Part shown: positions 54,677 through 62,016 of the stretch, one piece after another | How positions within the stretch are numbered: position 1 is the first letter of the stretch | Layout: each line of letters opens with the position of its first letter | Assembly: GCF_030131845.1 (NCBI RefSeq) | Contig: NZ_JASKYM010000001.1 | Location: 930,001 to 994,000, forward strand | Origin: Romboutsia sedimentorum | GTDB lineage: Bacteria; Bacillota; Clostridia; Peptostreptococcales; Peptostreptococcaceae | DNA length: 64,000 nt | Direction of reading: 5' to 3' | The notes under the pieces: generated by a model | Seen by the model: the letters and a program-made list of their open reading frames with translations, nothing else | Database searches by the model: none | Told to the model about the DNA's origin: nothing | Program-made: the position numbers and the translations under genes

Positions 54677-55690
54677 TTATATTCTATCTATAACACTTTC
54701 TCTTTCAACTATTCTATATGGTAATTCTATTTTTTTCTCTTCTAATATTTCTTTATTTATCATTTTTATTACCATCCTCATGGCAACTGCTCCCATATCA
54801 TATAGCGGTTGGTATACTGTTGTTAATTTAGGTCTATACATTTTAGCTATCTTAACATCATTAAATCCTGCTACAGATATATCTTCTGGAACTTTATATC
54901 CAGCATCACAAATTGCATTTATAGCTCCTATTGCAGCTTCATCACCAGTTACAAATGCTGCATCTGGTATTATGTTGTCATCTAACAATTCTTTCATACT
55001 TTCATAACCTTTTTCATAAGTAGTTCCACCGTTTTTGATTAAGGTTTTGTCTAGTTTTATATTATTTTCACTTAAAGCATCTTCGTATCCTGATAATCTT
55101 TCCATCTCTAGAACAGTATCATCTTCACTTGTCATTATAAATGCTATCTTTTCATGTCCTTTGCCTACAAGATACTTAGTCATATCATAAGTAGCTTCTT
55201 TATTACTTGTACTTACTGTGTGTATGTCATAGTTTCTAGCTGTTTTACTTATATAAGTTGCTGGTATTCCACAGTTTTGAATATAGTTTATATGCTCTTC
55301 TTCTACTTTCCAAGAAATCATTACTATACCTTCTACTTGCTTAGCTCTTAGTAAGTTTATACTTTTTAATTCTTGTTCTCTATTAGAATAAGTATTAGCT
55401 AATAAAATATCATAATCATACATTTTTGCTATTTCTTCAATTCCGTTTAATATTTCATTTACAAAAGAATCTGATAATTCTGGTACTACTACTCCTATAA
55501 GCTTACTCTTTTTTGTTACTAAACTTCTTGCAAGCGGATTTGGAATATATCCCGTTTCTTTTATAACATCTAAAACTCTTTGTTTTACTTCGTCCGTTAC
55601 TGGTTTTGAATCATTTATAACTCTAGATACAGTAGATATAGAAACTCCAGCTTGCTTTGCTACATCTTTTATAGTTATGTTATTTCTCAT
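54677..55690 (-). CDS. LacI-family regulator of the hut/transporter locus (inferred)
   Basis: A 337-residue LacI/GalR regulator. The N-terminal HTH (TIKDVAKQAGVSISTVSRVI, residues 4-23) and hinge (YIPNPLARSLVTKKS) bind DNA; the periplasmic-binding-protein-like domain (about 60-335) binds the effector. Firmicute hut genes are more often controlled by HutP or CcpA, so LacI control would be unusual. The regulated genes are inferred from adjacency and the palindrome at 53133-53144. AAGGAGGG precedes the ATG. Confidence 0.88.
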   Translation of the reverse strand: MRNNITIKDVAKQAGVSISTVSRVINDSKPVTDEVKQRVLDVIKETGYIPNPLARSLVTKKSKLIGVVVPELSDSFVNEILNGIEEIAKMYDYDILLANTYSNREQELKSINLLRAKQVEGIVMISWKVEEEHINYIQNCGIPATYISKTARNYDIHTVSTSNKEATYDMTKYLVGKGHEKIAFIMTSEDDTVLEMERLSGYEDALSENNIKLDKTLIKNGGTTYEKGYESMKELLDDNIIPDAAFVTGDEAAIGAINAICDAGYKVPEDISVAGFNDVKIAKMYRPKLTTVYQPLYDMGAVAMRMVIKMINKEILEEKKIELPYRIVERESVIDRI

Positions 55691-56125
55691 GTCAAATCCC
55701 TCCTTGCCTTCTCTTTTATTTATTTTAAATTTGTTTTCCTGTTTTCCTGTTCATTAAAATTCTATTTTATCATATTTTTCTGATTATATAAACATATAAC
55801 TCAAATATTATGTAAATCTTTCTTATTTTAAGTTATGTACTTATTTTATATTTTTATTCAATATAATATACTAAATTAATTTTATTTTCTAGACTAATTC
55901 TATATAAAAAATAAATATAGACTTCTTTATTTTATTATGATAAAGCTTTATTGATATTAATTATCAAAACAATTAGAAAAAGAGTCTCATTATGTATTTA
56001 ATTTATTCACTATTTTTTACATCTGCTATAAGGAAAATTTCTAAAACATTTTACTGGATAGCTTCAATAAAAAATAAATCTGTTCATATAAAATCTATAT
56101 AATTTATTTTTGCAAGCAATAAAAA
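55691..56125. other. Intergenic region upstream of the LacI gene
   Basis: About 435 bp, very AT-rich, between the LacI gene and the small-protein array. A 36-codon plus-strand frame (ATG at 55992) has no Shine-Dalgarno and is not called. No operator or RNA was recognised. Confidence 0.5.
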
Positions 56126-56153
56126 AAACGTCGGTATTATCACACCGACGTTT
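56126..56153 (-). terminator. Terminator of the leftmost array gene
   Basis: AAACGTCGGT (56126-56135) and ACCGACGTTT (56144-56153) form a 10-bp perfect GC-rich stem with T8 following on the minus strand. Confidence 0.92.
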
Positions 56154-56168
56154 CTTGTAGATTGTTTC

Positions 56169-56360
56169 TTAGCAACAACAATCATCGTCTCCTATTTCTC
56201 CACAAGAACATACTATTAATAACAATATTAAGAATGGAATCCAATCTGTTATACACACTTCACTCCAGCACTCTCCGAATGCTAAGAATAAGAAAAATAG
56301 TATTATTATCCACCAAGTTCCTCCAAAACCTTCGCAATTTCCAAAGAATCTATCTAACAT
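56169..56360 (-). CDS. Small two-helix Cys-tail membrane protein, array member 1
   Basis: A 63-residue protein: short head MLDRFFGNCEGFGG, first hydrophobic helix WWIIILFFLFLAFG, linker with Cys/Trp/Asp (ECWSEVCITDW), second helix IPFLILLLIVCSC, and an acidic-cysteine tail ending DDDCCC. It shares most of its core with members 2 and 3. GGAGG lies 8 nt before the ATG. Member 2 lies 77 nt upstream with no terminator between, so the two are likely one transcript. Function unknown; spore-envelope role inferred. Confidence 0.85.
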   Translation of the reverse strand: MLDRFFGNCEGFGGTWWIIILFFLFLAFGECWSEVCITDWIPFLILLLIVCSCGEIGDDDCCC

Positions 56361-56437
56361 AATAAAGTCCTCCCTTTAAATAATTTTTACCCATTAAGAT
56401 ATTTTCTAGCTTTAACAATTATATAATTTAAAATTTG

Positions 56438-56632
56438 TTAATTAAAACAAGATTCACAGCTGCAAAGTATCAATAACACAATTAGGAAAGGTATCCATGA
56501 CATTATATCTATATCGCACCAGCCTTCTCCAAATGCTACGAATAAGAAGAATAATATTATTATCCACCAAACTCCTCCAAATCCTTCATCACAGCCACAT
56601 CCACCAAAGAATCTATCTAACATTTTACTCAT
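56438..56632 (-). CDS. Small two-helix Cys-tail membrane protein, array member 2
   Basis: A 64-residue paralogue of member 1. The head MSKMLDRFFGGCGCDEGFGG is richer in Gly and Cys; helices are WWIIILFFLFVAFG and IPFLIVLLILCSC, linked by a Cys/Asp segment (CDIDIMSW). The tail is short (ESCFN). GGAGG lies 8 nt before the ATG. An exact sigma-K-type promoter lies upstream (56680-56705), the best in the array. Function unknown. Confidence 0.85.
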   Translation of the reverse strand: MSKMLDRFFGGCGCDEGFGGVWWIIILFFLFVAFGEGWCDIDIMSWIPFLIVLLILCSCESCFN

Positions 56633-56679
56633 TTTGCTACCTCCTGTTGATATTTAATTTTGAGCTTTCGCTCTTAACC

Positions 56680-56705
56680 TATAGTATGCAATTAGCTCCA
56701 TTTGT
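56680..56705 (-). promoter_or_regulatory. Sigma-K-like promoter of array member 2
   Basis: On the minus strand AC (56704-56705), 15 bp, then CATACTATA (56680-56688), an exact CATAnnnTA match. A GAGC-GAAA-GCTC hairpin follows in the leader. Confidence 0.65.
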
Positions 56706-56752
56706 GATATTAATTTTTAGTATTTTTTAGAAAACTTATTAATTTTAAATTT

Positions 56753-56779
56753 AAAAAAGGTGCAGTGCGCACCTTTTTT
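56753..56779 (-). terminator. Terminator of array member 3
   Basis: AAAAAAGGTGC and GCACCTTTTTT pair around a 5-nt loop, with T's following on the minus strand. Confidence 0.9.
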
Positions 56780-56799
56780 ATATCGCTTAGCCTAATGAA

Positions 56800-57021
56800 T
56801 TAACATCCGCAGTCAAAATTATTATCTAAGCATCCACAATCTCCATCCCCTTGTTGTCCACATGAACATACAATTAATAATAATATTAAGAATGGAATCC
56901 AATCAGTTATACATATTTCACTCCAACATTCTTGGAAAACTAGGAATAAGAAGAATAATACTATTATCCACCATCCACCTCCACCAAAACAATCAAACAT
57001 TCTAGTTAATTTGCTACTCAA
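56800..57021 (-). CDS. Small two-helix Cys-tail membrane protein, array member 3
   Basis: A 73-residue paralogue closest to member 1: the linker-plus-second-helix stretch differs by a single residue (SEICITDW against SEVCITDW). The tail is longer and Gly/Asp/Cys-rich, ending NNFDCGC. The start codon is TTG at 57021, 8 nt after GGAGG; no in-frame ATG lies nearer than Met8. Monocistronic with its own terminator. Function unknown. Confidence 0.82.
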   Translation of the reverse strand: MSSKLTRMFDCFGGGGWWIIVLFFLFLVFQECWSEICITDWIPFLILLLIVCSCGQQGDGDCGCLDNNFDCGC

Positions 57022-57099
57022 ACAAATCCCCTCCTAAATATAATTTGTTTACGACGGTCCTTAGATGTATTTTCAGAGCTTCTTATGCTCTCTCCTTAA

Positions 57100-57126
57100 C
57101 ATAATATGTAAAATAATAAAAAGTGT
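57100..57126 (-). promoter_or_regulatory. Sigma-K-like promoter of array member 3
   Basis: On the minus strand AC (57125-57126), 16 bp, then CATATTATG (57100-57108), one base from CATAnnnTA. AGAGC/GCTCT forms a small hairpin in the leader. Confidence 0.5.
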
Positions 57127-57186
57127 TATTATTTTTATTATTTTTTTTTATTTTTATTTTTTGTTTTTTGTAACATTTTTTATTAG

Positions 57187-57220
57187 TTTAAAAGAAGCTC
57201 AAAACTGAGCTTCTTTTAAA
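57187..57220 (-). terminator. Terminator of array member 4
   Basis: TTTAAAAGAAGCTCA pairs perfectly with TGAGCTTCTTTTAAA around a 4-nt loop (AAAC). Confidence 0.88.
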
Positions 57221-57223
57221 TTA

Positions 57224-57454
57224 TTAACAACAACCACATCCACATCCACCGTCAAAATCAAAATTAGTTAAAAGTAAAATTAATAATACTATCCATATTA
57301 GTGACATATCATCACAGAATATCCACTCAAGTAAATCTTCTCCTAATAAAAGAATGGCTCCTATTATTAATATTATTATTAGTCCACCTCCACCAAGCAG
57401 ACCTTCTCCAAAGCATCCTCCGAATAAACGAGATAAACCTTGTTCATTTGACAT
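57224..57454 (-). CDS. Small two-helix Cys-tail membrane protein, array member 4
   Basis: A 76-residue divergent paralogue. Amphipathic head MSNEQGLSRLFGGC, a Gly-rich turn (LLGGGG), helix LIIILIIGAILLLG, acidic linker EDLLEWIFCDDMS, second helix LIWIVLLILLL, tail FDFDGGCGCGCC. The LSRLFGG head and the acidic-cysteine tail tie it to the other members. GGGGG precedes the ATG. Monocistronic, with own terminator and a sigma-K-like site. Confidence 0.82.
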   Translation of the reverse strand: MSNEQGLSRLFGGCFGEGLLGGGGLIIILIIGAILLLGEDLLEWIFCDDMSLIWIVLLILLLTNFDFDGGCGCGCC

Positions 57455-57507
57455 TTTTATGCCCCCTTCTATATTTATAGGTATACACTTGTATCATCTA
57501 CCTAATA

Positions 57508-57535
57508 AATAATATGTAGTAATATGTAATATTGT
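57508..57535 (-). promoter_or_regulatory. Sigma-K-like promoter of array member 4
   Basis: On the minus strand AC (57534-57535), 17 bp, then CATATTATT (57508-57516), one base off CATAnnnTA and with slightly long spacing. Confidence 0.4.
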
Positions 57536-57609
57536 TACATATTATTGATTTATAGTTCATCTTTTTATCATCTATTTTTTAATAAGAGTTAAATTAGTTT
57601 TAGACAAAA

Positions 57610-57633
57610 AAAAGAAACCTAGTTAGGTTTCTT
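57610..57633 (-). terminator. Terminator of array member 5
   Basis: AAGAAACCTA (57612-57621) and TAGGTTTCTT (57624-57633) pair, with a run of T on the minus strand. Confidence 0.85.
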
Positions 57634-57644
57634 CAAAAGATTTA

Positions 57645-57848
57645 TTAGCAGCAACTATCATCAAAATTAAATAATAAAAGTATAACTAATATAATCCATA
57701 TCCAGGCACTGTCATTTTCTAAAAAATTATCTAGTATGTCTGTACATAGCACAAGAAATACTAATACTATTATTATCAGCATCCCATTGCTAAAAAGGCC
57801 ATCATTACCTCCTAAAAAACGGGATAATGTATCTTCTAATTTTGCCAT
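57645..57848 (-). CDS. Small two-helix Cys-tail membrane protein, array member 5
   Basis: A 67-residue paralogue of member 4. Head MAKLEDTLSRFLGGNDGLFS, helix MLIIIVLVFLVLC, acidic linker DILDNFLENDSA, helix WIWIILVILLL, tail FNFDDSCC. The head lacks cysteine and only the last two residues are Cys. GGGGG precedes the ATG. Monocistronic with its own terminator; a CATATATAT box with AC 15 bp upstream lies in the leader. Confidence 0.82.
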   Translation of the reverse strand: MAKLEDTLSRFLGGNDGLFSNGMLIIIVLVFLVLCTDILDNFLENDSAWIWIILVILLLFNFDDSCC

Positions 57849-57887
57849 GACCTTACCCCCTTAAGTTTAAAATGCCTTTTATTAAAT

Positions 57888-57913
57888 ATATATATGTTTA
57901 TAAATAAATAAGT
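57888..57913 (-). promoter_or_regulatory. Sigma-K-like promoter of array member 5
   Basis: On the minus strand AC (57912-57913), 15 bp, then CATATATAT (57888-57896), CATA kept but the final TA replaced by AT. Confidence 0.4.
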
Positions 57914-57916
57914 TAC

Positions 57917-58318
57917 CTATATAAATTTTTGGTTAATTATTAATTTATCTATCTCATCATCACACAATTCATTATATTTACTTACTTTTTCTAAATAAAC
58001 AGCTTTATCATTTTCTGCCAATATACTATCCATCAAACCATCTATTGATTTTATTTTATACTCTTTGTAACCACTTATTAAAAATGTTGTTTTTGAATTA
58101 TTTATTCCTTTTTTCAATGTCACTAATCTTGATACATACTCGTCTTTATTTTTAGCAACTTGGTCTTGTTTTTCTACTACATCCTCTAATATAATATTAC
58201 TTTCAACCACATAATCTTTAATCTTTTGCATATCTAACGTTACCGAATTATAGTAAAAATTCCCTATTATTATTAGAAATACAGCTACAGATGATATTAG
58301 TAAACCTACATATTTCAT
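57917..58318 (-). CDS. Uncharacterised membrane-anchored coiled-coil protein
   Basis: A 133-residue protein with one N-terminal membrane helix (about 5-25, then NFYYNSVTLD) and a charged helical extracytoplasmic part (about 30-133) that is probably a coiled coil. No family recognised. Unlike its small neighbours it has a consensus-like sigma-A promoter (58343-58371), so it may be vegetative. GGAGG precedes the ATG. It lies between array members 5 and 6 and divergent from acpP. Confidence 0.65.
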   Translation of the reverse strand: MKYVGLLISSVAVFLIIIGNFYYNSVTLDMQKIKDYVVESNIILEDVVEKQDQVAKNKDEYVSRLVTLKKGINNSKTTFLISGYKEYKIKSIDGLMDSILAENDKAVYLEKVSKYNELCDDEIDKLIINQKFI

Positions 58319-58342
58319 AACATTTCCTCCTATGTTTAAACT

Positions 58343-58371
58343 TATATAGTAATTTATATTCTTTTTTTCAA
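58343..58371 (-). promoter_or_regulatory. Sigma-A promoter of the coiled-coil protein gene
   Basis: TTGAAA (58366-58371), 17 bp, then TATATA (58343-58348), read on the minus strand. Confidence 0.6.
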
Positions 58372-58466
58372 ACTTTATTACTTTTTCTTAATATTAATAT
58401 TGAAATATTTTCGATATTATATTAAACTACTATTAAATTTAGAAAACGGTTTAGGAGGGTAAAATT

Positions 58467-58694
58467 ATGTTTAAAAAAATACAATCAATAATAGCAGATC
58501 AATTAGGGATAGATAAACTAGATAAAATTACTATGAATACATCTTTAATAGATGATTTAGAAGCAGATTCTTTAGATGCGGTTGAAGTTATTATGGCTCT
58601 TGAAGATGAGTTCGGTATAGAAATACCAGATGAAGAAGCTGAAAACTTTAAAACAATTGGAGATATCTTCAAATATATAGAAGAAATCAAATAA
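58467..58694 (+). CDS. acpP: Acyl carrier protein
   Basis: A 75-residue ACP carrying acyl chains on 4'-phosphopantetheine attached to Ser35 in [18 protein letters not shown]. Helix pattern and length fit a fatty-acid-synthesis AcpP. It is a single-gene unit inside the small-protein array, away from any fab genes in this window, so it may be the main ACP or a dedicated second copy. AGGAGGG precedes the ATG; TTGAAA (58400) and TAAACT, 17 bp apart, are a possible promoter. Confidence 0.93.
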   Translation: MFKKIQSIIADQLGIDKLDKITMNTSLIDDLEADSLDAVEVIMALEDEFGIEIPDEEAENFKTIGDIFKYIEEIK

Positions 58695-58696
58695 AA

Positions 58697-58727
58697 ATAC
58701 CGAGCATTAGTTTGCTCGGCTTTTTTT
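58697..58727. terminator. Bidirectional terminator between acpP and array member 6
   Basis: CCGAGC (58700-58705) and GCTCGG (58714-58719) pair around an 8-nt loop, with T7 on the plus strand and an A/T flank that also serves the minus-strand gene. Confidence 0.88.
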
Positions 58728-58729
58728 AT

Positions 58730-58960
58730 TTAACAGCAAAAGTCATCATCATCACAACAATCATTATTATTGTTGAACATAAATAATAAAAATACTACAA
58801 GTATTATCCAAATCAATGAATTATTTTGATCAAAGAAACATTCTAATCCACCATTACTATTCATAAATAATAAAACTACTGCTCCTATTATTAAAAATAA
58901 CATAATTGGGTTATCATCTATACAATCAAACCCCCTAAAAAGTCCTTTTAATTGTTCCAT
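58730..58960 (-). CDS. Small two-helix Cys-tail membrane protein, array member 6
   Basis: A 76-residue paralogue. Head MEQLKGLFRGFDC, helix IMLFLIIGAVVLLFM, a Gly/Cys linker (GGLECFFDQNNS), helix LIWIILVVFLLFMF, and a tail of Asn/Asp/Cys ending DDDDFCC. I used the ATG at 58960; GGAGG lies 13 nt upstream, rather far, and an upstream ATG (58984) precedes that site. Monocistronic with its own terminator and a CATATATAT box upstream. Confidence 0.78.
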   Translation of the reverse strand: MEQLKGLFRGFDCIDDNPIMLFLIIGAVVLLFMNSNGGLECFFDQNNSLIWIILVVFLLFMFNNNNDCCDDDDFCC

Positions 58961-59026
58961 ATATATTAAACCGCCTCCTGACATTATTTTACTAACTTAT
59001 TTATGTCACAGTTGAAAGTCTAATAT

Positions 59027-59054
59027 ATATATATGACTATTTGTTAATTATAGT
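59027..59054 (-). promoter_or_regulatory. Sigma-K-like promoter of array member 6
   Basis: On the minus strand AC (59053-59054), 17 bp, then CATATATAT (59027-59035), the same -10 variant as member 5. Spacing is long, so confidence is low. Confidence 0.35.
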
Positions 59055-59065
59055 GCTTGTATAAC

Positions 59066-60070
59066 TTATTTTTCTTCATAAAATCTAACATTTTTAATAG
59101 TTATATCTATACTACCATCAGGGTTTTGTTTTACACTATATTTCATAGCATCTTCAAAATTCTCTAAATCACCTTTTATATCAAATCCGTTATCTGTTTT
59201 TATGCTTCTTTTTTTAAGTTTTTTCTCTACCCATTTTTTATCTATACTAAATCCTTCTTCTAATCCTTTATCTTCCATATGCTCTTTAAAACTATCCTTT
59301 AAGTCTTTATCATTCATAGAACTTTCAACAAATTCATGTATGTCTATTGCTTCTTTTTCTTTTAAAGTATAATTTAATATGCTTCTAACATCTTCAGCTT
59401 GTTTTATATCTTCGCTTAATGCATTTGTTATCCAATTTTCTGCACTATTTTTAAATACTTTAGTTTTATGCTTATCATCATCTATTCTTTGGGCATCTAA
59501 AAATTCTTTTATGAATTTAGACTCACTTTCTTGTTTTTCACAATCTTTGTCTAAAAGTCTTAAATGAAACTCATCATTTACTCCACTAATACCGACTATT
59601 GCACATTGTTTTTGTCTACCCGTTTCAGGTATTCCTATTTCATTTGAAATCATTTGTATATTAAATTTATCATCTACAAACTCAATAGAATGAGTATATA
59701 ATTTTTTATAATCTAACTTTAATATAGCTATATATTTTTCATCTTTAACAGTATATAAACAAATAGCTAAATCACAAGAATCTATTTCTCCATTTATTTT
59801 CATAATTTCAAATAGATATGATGCTATCTCCTTAGAGTTTTCTAAAAAAGTACTTTCATCATATATACTTTGTTCACAACAATTTTTTATAGTATTATTA
59901 TTATAATTTTTGAAAACACCTTTTCTTAAATCATCATCTTTAGTGACTCTTTTTATTACCTTTTGAAAAAATTTATCTACCTCTGGGTTTATTTTTCCTT
60001 CATAATCATTTAGTATTGGAACGTCACTATTTTTATCTAGTACATGTATTATAAACTTATGTATTATCAT
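59066..60070 (-). CDS. Nucleoid-associated protein (NdpA/YejK, NA37 family)
   Basis: A 334-residue protein of the 37-kDa nucleoid-associated family (PF04245). It opens IIHKFIIHVLDKNSDVPILND and ends SIDITIKNVRFYEEK, both family-like; the middle is charged. It is thought to bind the nucleoid, and the precise role is unclear. AAGGAG is 6 nt before the ATG. It lies 24 nt after the RluA-type gene and probably shares its transcript. Confidence 0.85.
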   Translation of the reverse strand: MIIHKFIIHVLDKNSDVPILNDYEGKINPEVDKFFQKVIKRVTKDDDLRKGVFKNYNNNTIKNCCEQSIYDESTFLENSKEIASYLFEIMKINGEIDSCDLAICLYTVKDEKYIAILKLDYKKLYTHSIEFVDDKFNIQMISNEIGIPETGRQKQCAIVGISGVNDEFHLRLLDKDCEKQESESKFIKEFLDAQRIDDDKHKTKVFKNSAENWITNALSEDIKQAEDVRSILNYTLKEKEAIDIHEFVESSMNDKDLKDSFKEHMEDKGLEEGFSIDKKWVEKKLKKRSIKTDNGFDIKGDLENFEDAMKYSVKQNPDGSIDITIKNVRFYEEK

Positions 60071-60094
60071 TTTTTTCTCCTTATAATGTATTAT

Positions 60095-60997
60095 TTACTT
60101 TAATTTTTCTATTAATTCCTCTATATCCATAGGCAACTTAGCTATAAACTCTAAGTTTTCTTTAGTTCTAGGCTGATTAAAATCTAAGCTATATGCATGA
60201 AGTGCTTGTCTATTTATAAGATTTTCATCTACATACCCATATAGTTCATCACCTATTATACCATGACCCATATATTCCATGTGAACTCTTATTTGATGGG
60301 TTCTGCCTGTTTCTAGCTTTATTTCTAATACAGTTGCATCATTTAGTCTTTCTAAGACTTTGTAGTGCGTTACAGAGGCTTGTCCTCTTTCGTCTACTAC
60401 TCTTTTTATACTATCTTCTGTTTGTCTATATATTGGTTGATTTATAGTTCCCTTATCATCTTTAACAATACCTTTAACAACTGTTATATATTTCTTTTGT
60501 ACTTTATCATCACTCATATCTTTTGATAATATATGATGTGCATAAGCATTCTTTGCAATAATTACAAGACCTGATGTATTCATGTCTAATCTATTTACAA
60601 ATCTGACCTTAATTTTCTCATCTTTTTTTATAATATAGTCTGTTATTCCATTAGCTATTGTATTGTTGTAATGACTTTTAGTTGGATGAACTACCATAAA
60701 TGGAGGTTTATTTACCATTATTATATCAAAATCATCATATAATACTTCTAAATTTAAATCTTGAGGCTCAAAGTTAGCCATATCTTCTTCTATTTTAACT
60801 TCTATCAAATCGCCAATTTTTATTTTAGTACTAGTTTTTTTAAATTCTTTATTAACTAATACAGTTTCTTCTCTTTTCATTTTAGATAAAGATCTTACTG
60901 AAAAATTTAATTTATCTAACAATATTTGCTTTAATGTTGAATCCTCATTACTAGTGTATGATATAAGGTTATATTTTTGATTTTCTTTTTTAAACAA
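60095..60997 (-). CDS. RluA-family pseudouridine synthase
   Basis: A 300-residue pseudouridine synthase for rRNA or tRNA. The catalytic-Asp motif appears as VNRLDMNTSGLVIIAKN; ETGRTHQIRVHMEYMGHGIIG is split across two further conserved segments. An S4-like N-terminal region (about 15-70, LSKMKREETVLVN) binds RNA. Substrate site unknown. The start codon is TTG at 60997 with AGGTG 5 nt upstream. Confidence 0.9.
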   Translation of the reverse strand: MFKKENQKYNLISYTSNEDSTLKQILLDKLNFSVRSLSKMKREETVLVNKEFKKTSTKIKIGDLIEVKIEEDMANFEPQDLNLEVLYDDFDIIMVNKPPFMVVHPTKSHYNNTIANGITDYIIKKDEKIKVRFVNRLDMNTSGLVIIAKNAYAHHILSKDMSDDKVQKKYITVVKGIVKDDKGTINQPIYRQTEDSIKRVVDERGQASVTHYKVLERLNDATVLEIKLETGRTHQIRVHMEYMGHGIIGDELYGYVDENLINRQALHAYSLDFNQPRTKENLEFIAKLPMDIEELIEKLK

Positions 60998-61142
60998 CTG
61001 TGCACCTACTTTCTTTTGAATAATAACATTATCTATTTTATACTATTTTTTAATAATAGATAAGGACTTTTCTTCATTTAATTTTAAAATAGTTTAATAC
61101 CTAATACTTTTTAGTTTATACACTATTTTTGTGTTTAATAAA

Positions 61143-61174
61143 TTGCAAATAATTTTGCTGAATTATGCTATAAT
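61143..61174 (+). promoter_or_regulatory. Promoter of nadK
   Basis: TGCTATAAT (61166-61174) is an extended -10 box; TTGCAA at 61143-61148 is 20 bp away and may not matter for an extended -10 promoter. Confidence 0.6.
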
Positions 61175-61197
61175 ACAAGGTATAAAGGGGTGCAAAT

Positions 61198-61998
61198 ATG
61201 AAAAGAATTATAACTGTAAATTCAAACCAAGTTCATAAGTCTCTTGAGACTAAAAAACTACTAACTGAGAAACTATTAAATGTGGGATTTGAAGTAAGCT
61301 ATGATTTTCATCCAGATGCAGAACTTATTATATCAATAGGTGGGGATGGTTCTTTTTTAAAGACTATTCATGATTTTGATTTTCCTGAAGTCCCTGTGGT
61401 TGGAATAAATACAGGACACCTTGGTTTTTTTCCAGACATTTCTCCCGATAACATAGATGCATTTATTGAAGCTTATTTAAAAGAAGATTATATTATACAA
61501 AACATACCTCTTATAGGTGCTAGCGTTTGTACTAATACACATTGTTTAGATGTATTTGCTGTCAATGAAGTAGTTGTCAAAGGTGATAAATCTAGAACTA
61601 TACACATTAATTTAAAAGTAAATGATAAACACATACAAAAATTCAGTGGCGATGGTATGATTATATCTACACCTACCGGCTCCACTGCTTATAATTATGC
61701 AGCTGGAGGAAGTATTGTTGACCCAAGCATAAACCTTATGCAGCTTACTCCACTTTATCCTATAAATACAAATGCTTATAGAAGTTTTACTTCAAGCATT
61801 ATTTTTTCTAGTGAATCAATAATAACTATAGCTCCTGAATATAGATTTGAAAATTCTATATTAATAGTTGTAGATGGTGTTGAACATAGATATAGCCAAA
61901 TTTGTGATATAAAAATATTTGTATCTCATATAAGGATGAATTTACTTAGAATGTCAGACTATGAATTTTGGAGTAGAGTTTCCGAAAAATTTTTATAA
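61198..61998 (+). CDS. nadK: NAD kinase
   Basis: A 266-residue NAD kinase making NADP from NAD and ATP. ISIGGDGSFLK (GGDG at 48-51) is the phosphate motif; GINTGHLGF and STPTGSTAYNYAAGG are the NAD-binding segments. Length typical for the short bacterial type. AAGGGGTG precedes the ATG. It runs with the phosphodiesterase gene 18 nt downstream, and is divergent from the RluA-type gene. Confidence 0.95.
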   Translation: MKRIITVNSNQVHKSLETKKLLTEKLLNVGFEVSYDFHPDAELIISIGGDGSFLKTIHDFDFPEVPVVGINTGHLGFFPDISPDNIDAFIEAYLKEDYIIQNIPLIGASVCTNTHCLDVFAVNEVVVKGDKSRTIHINLKVNDKHIQKFSGDGMIISTPTGSTAYNYAAGGSIVDPSINLMQLTPLYPINTNAYRSFTSSIIFSSESIITIAPEYRFENSILIVVDGVEHRYSQICDIKIFVSHIRMNLLRMSDYEFWSRVSEKFL

Positions 61999-62016
61999 TA
62001 TGTAGGAGGAATTTAT

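Noticed and set aside
55992-56102. 36-codon plus-strand frame beginning MYLIYSLFFTSAIRK
   Set aside because: No Shine-Dalgarno, no promoter, no recognisable homology, and AT-rich DNA gives such frames by chance. It might be a remnant, but nothing supports that.
56162-56730. Plus-strand frames opposite the small-protein genes
   Set aside because: They are antisense shadows without ribosome sites; minus-strand frames have ribosome sites, terminators and paralogy.
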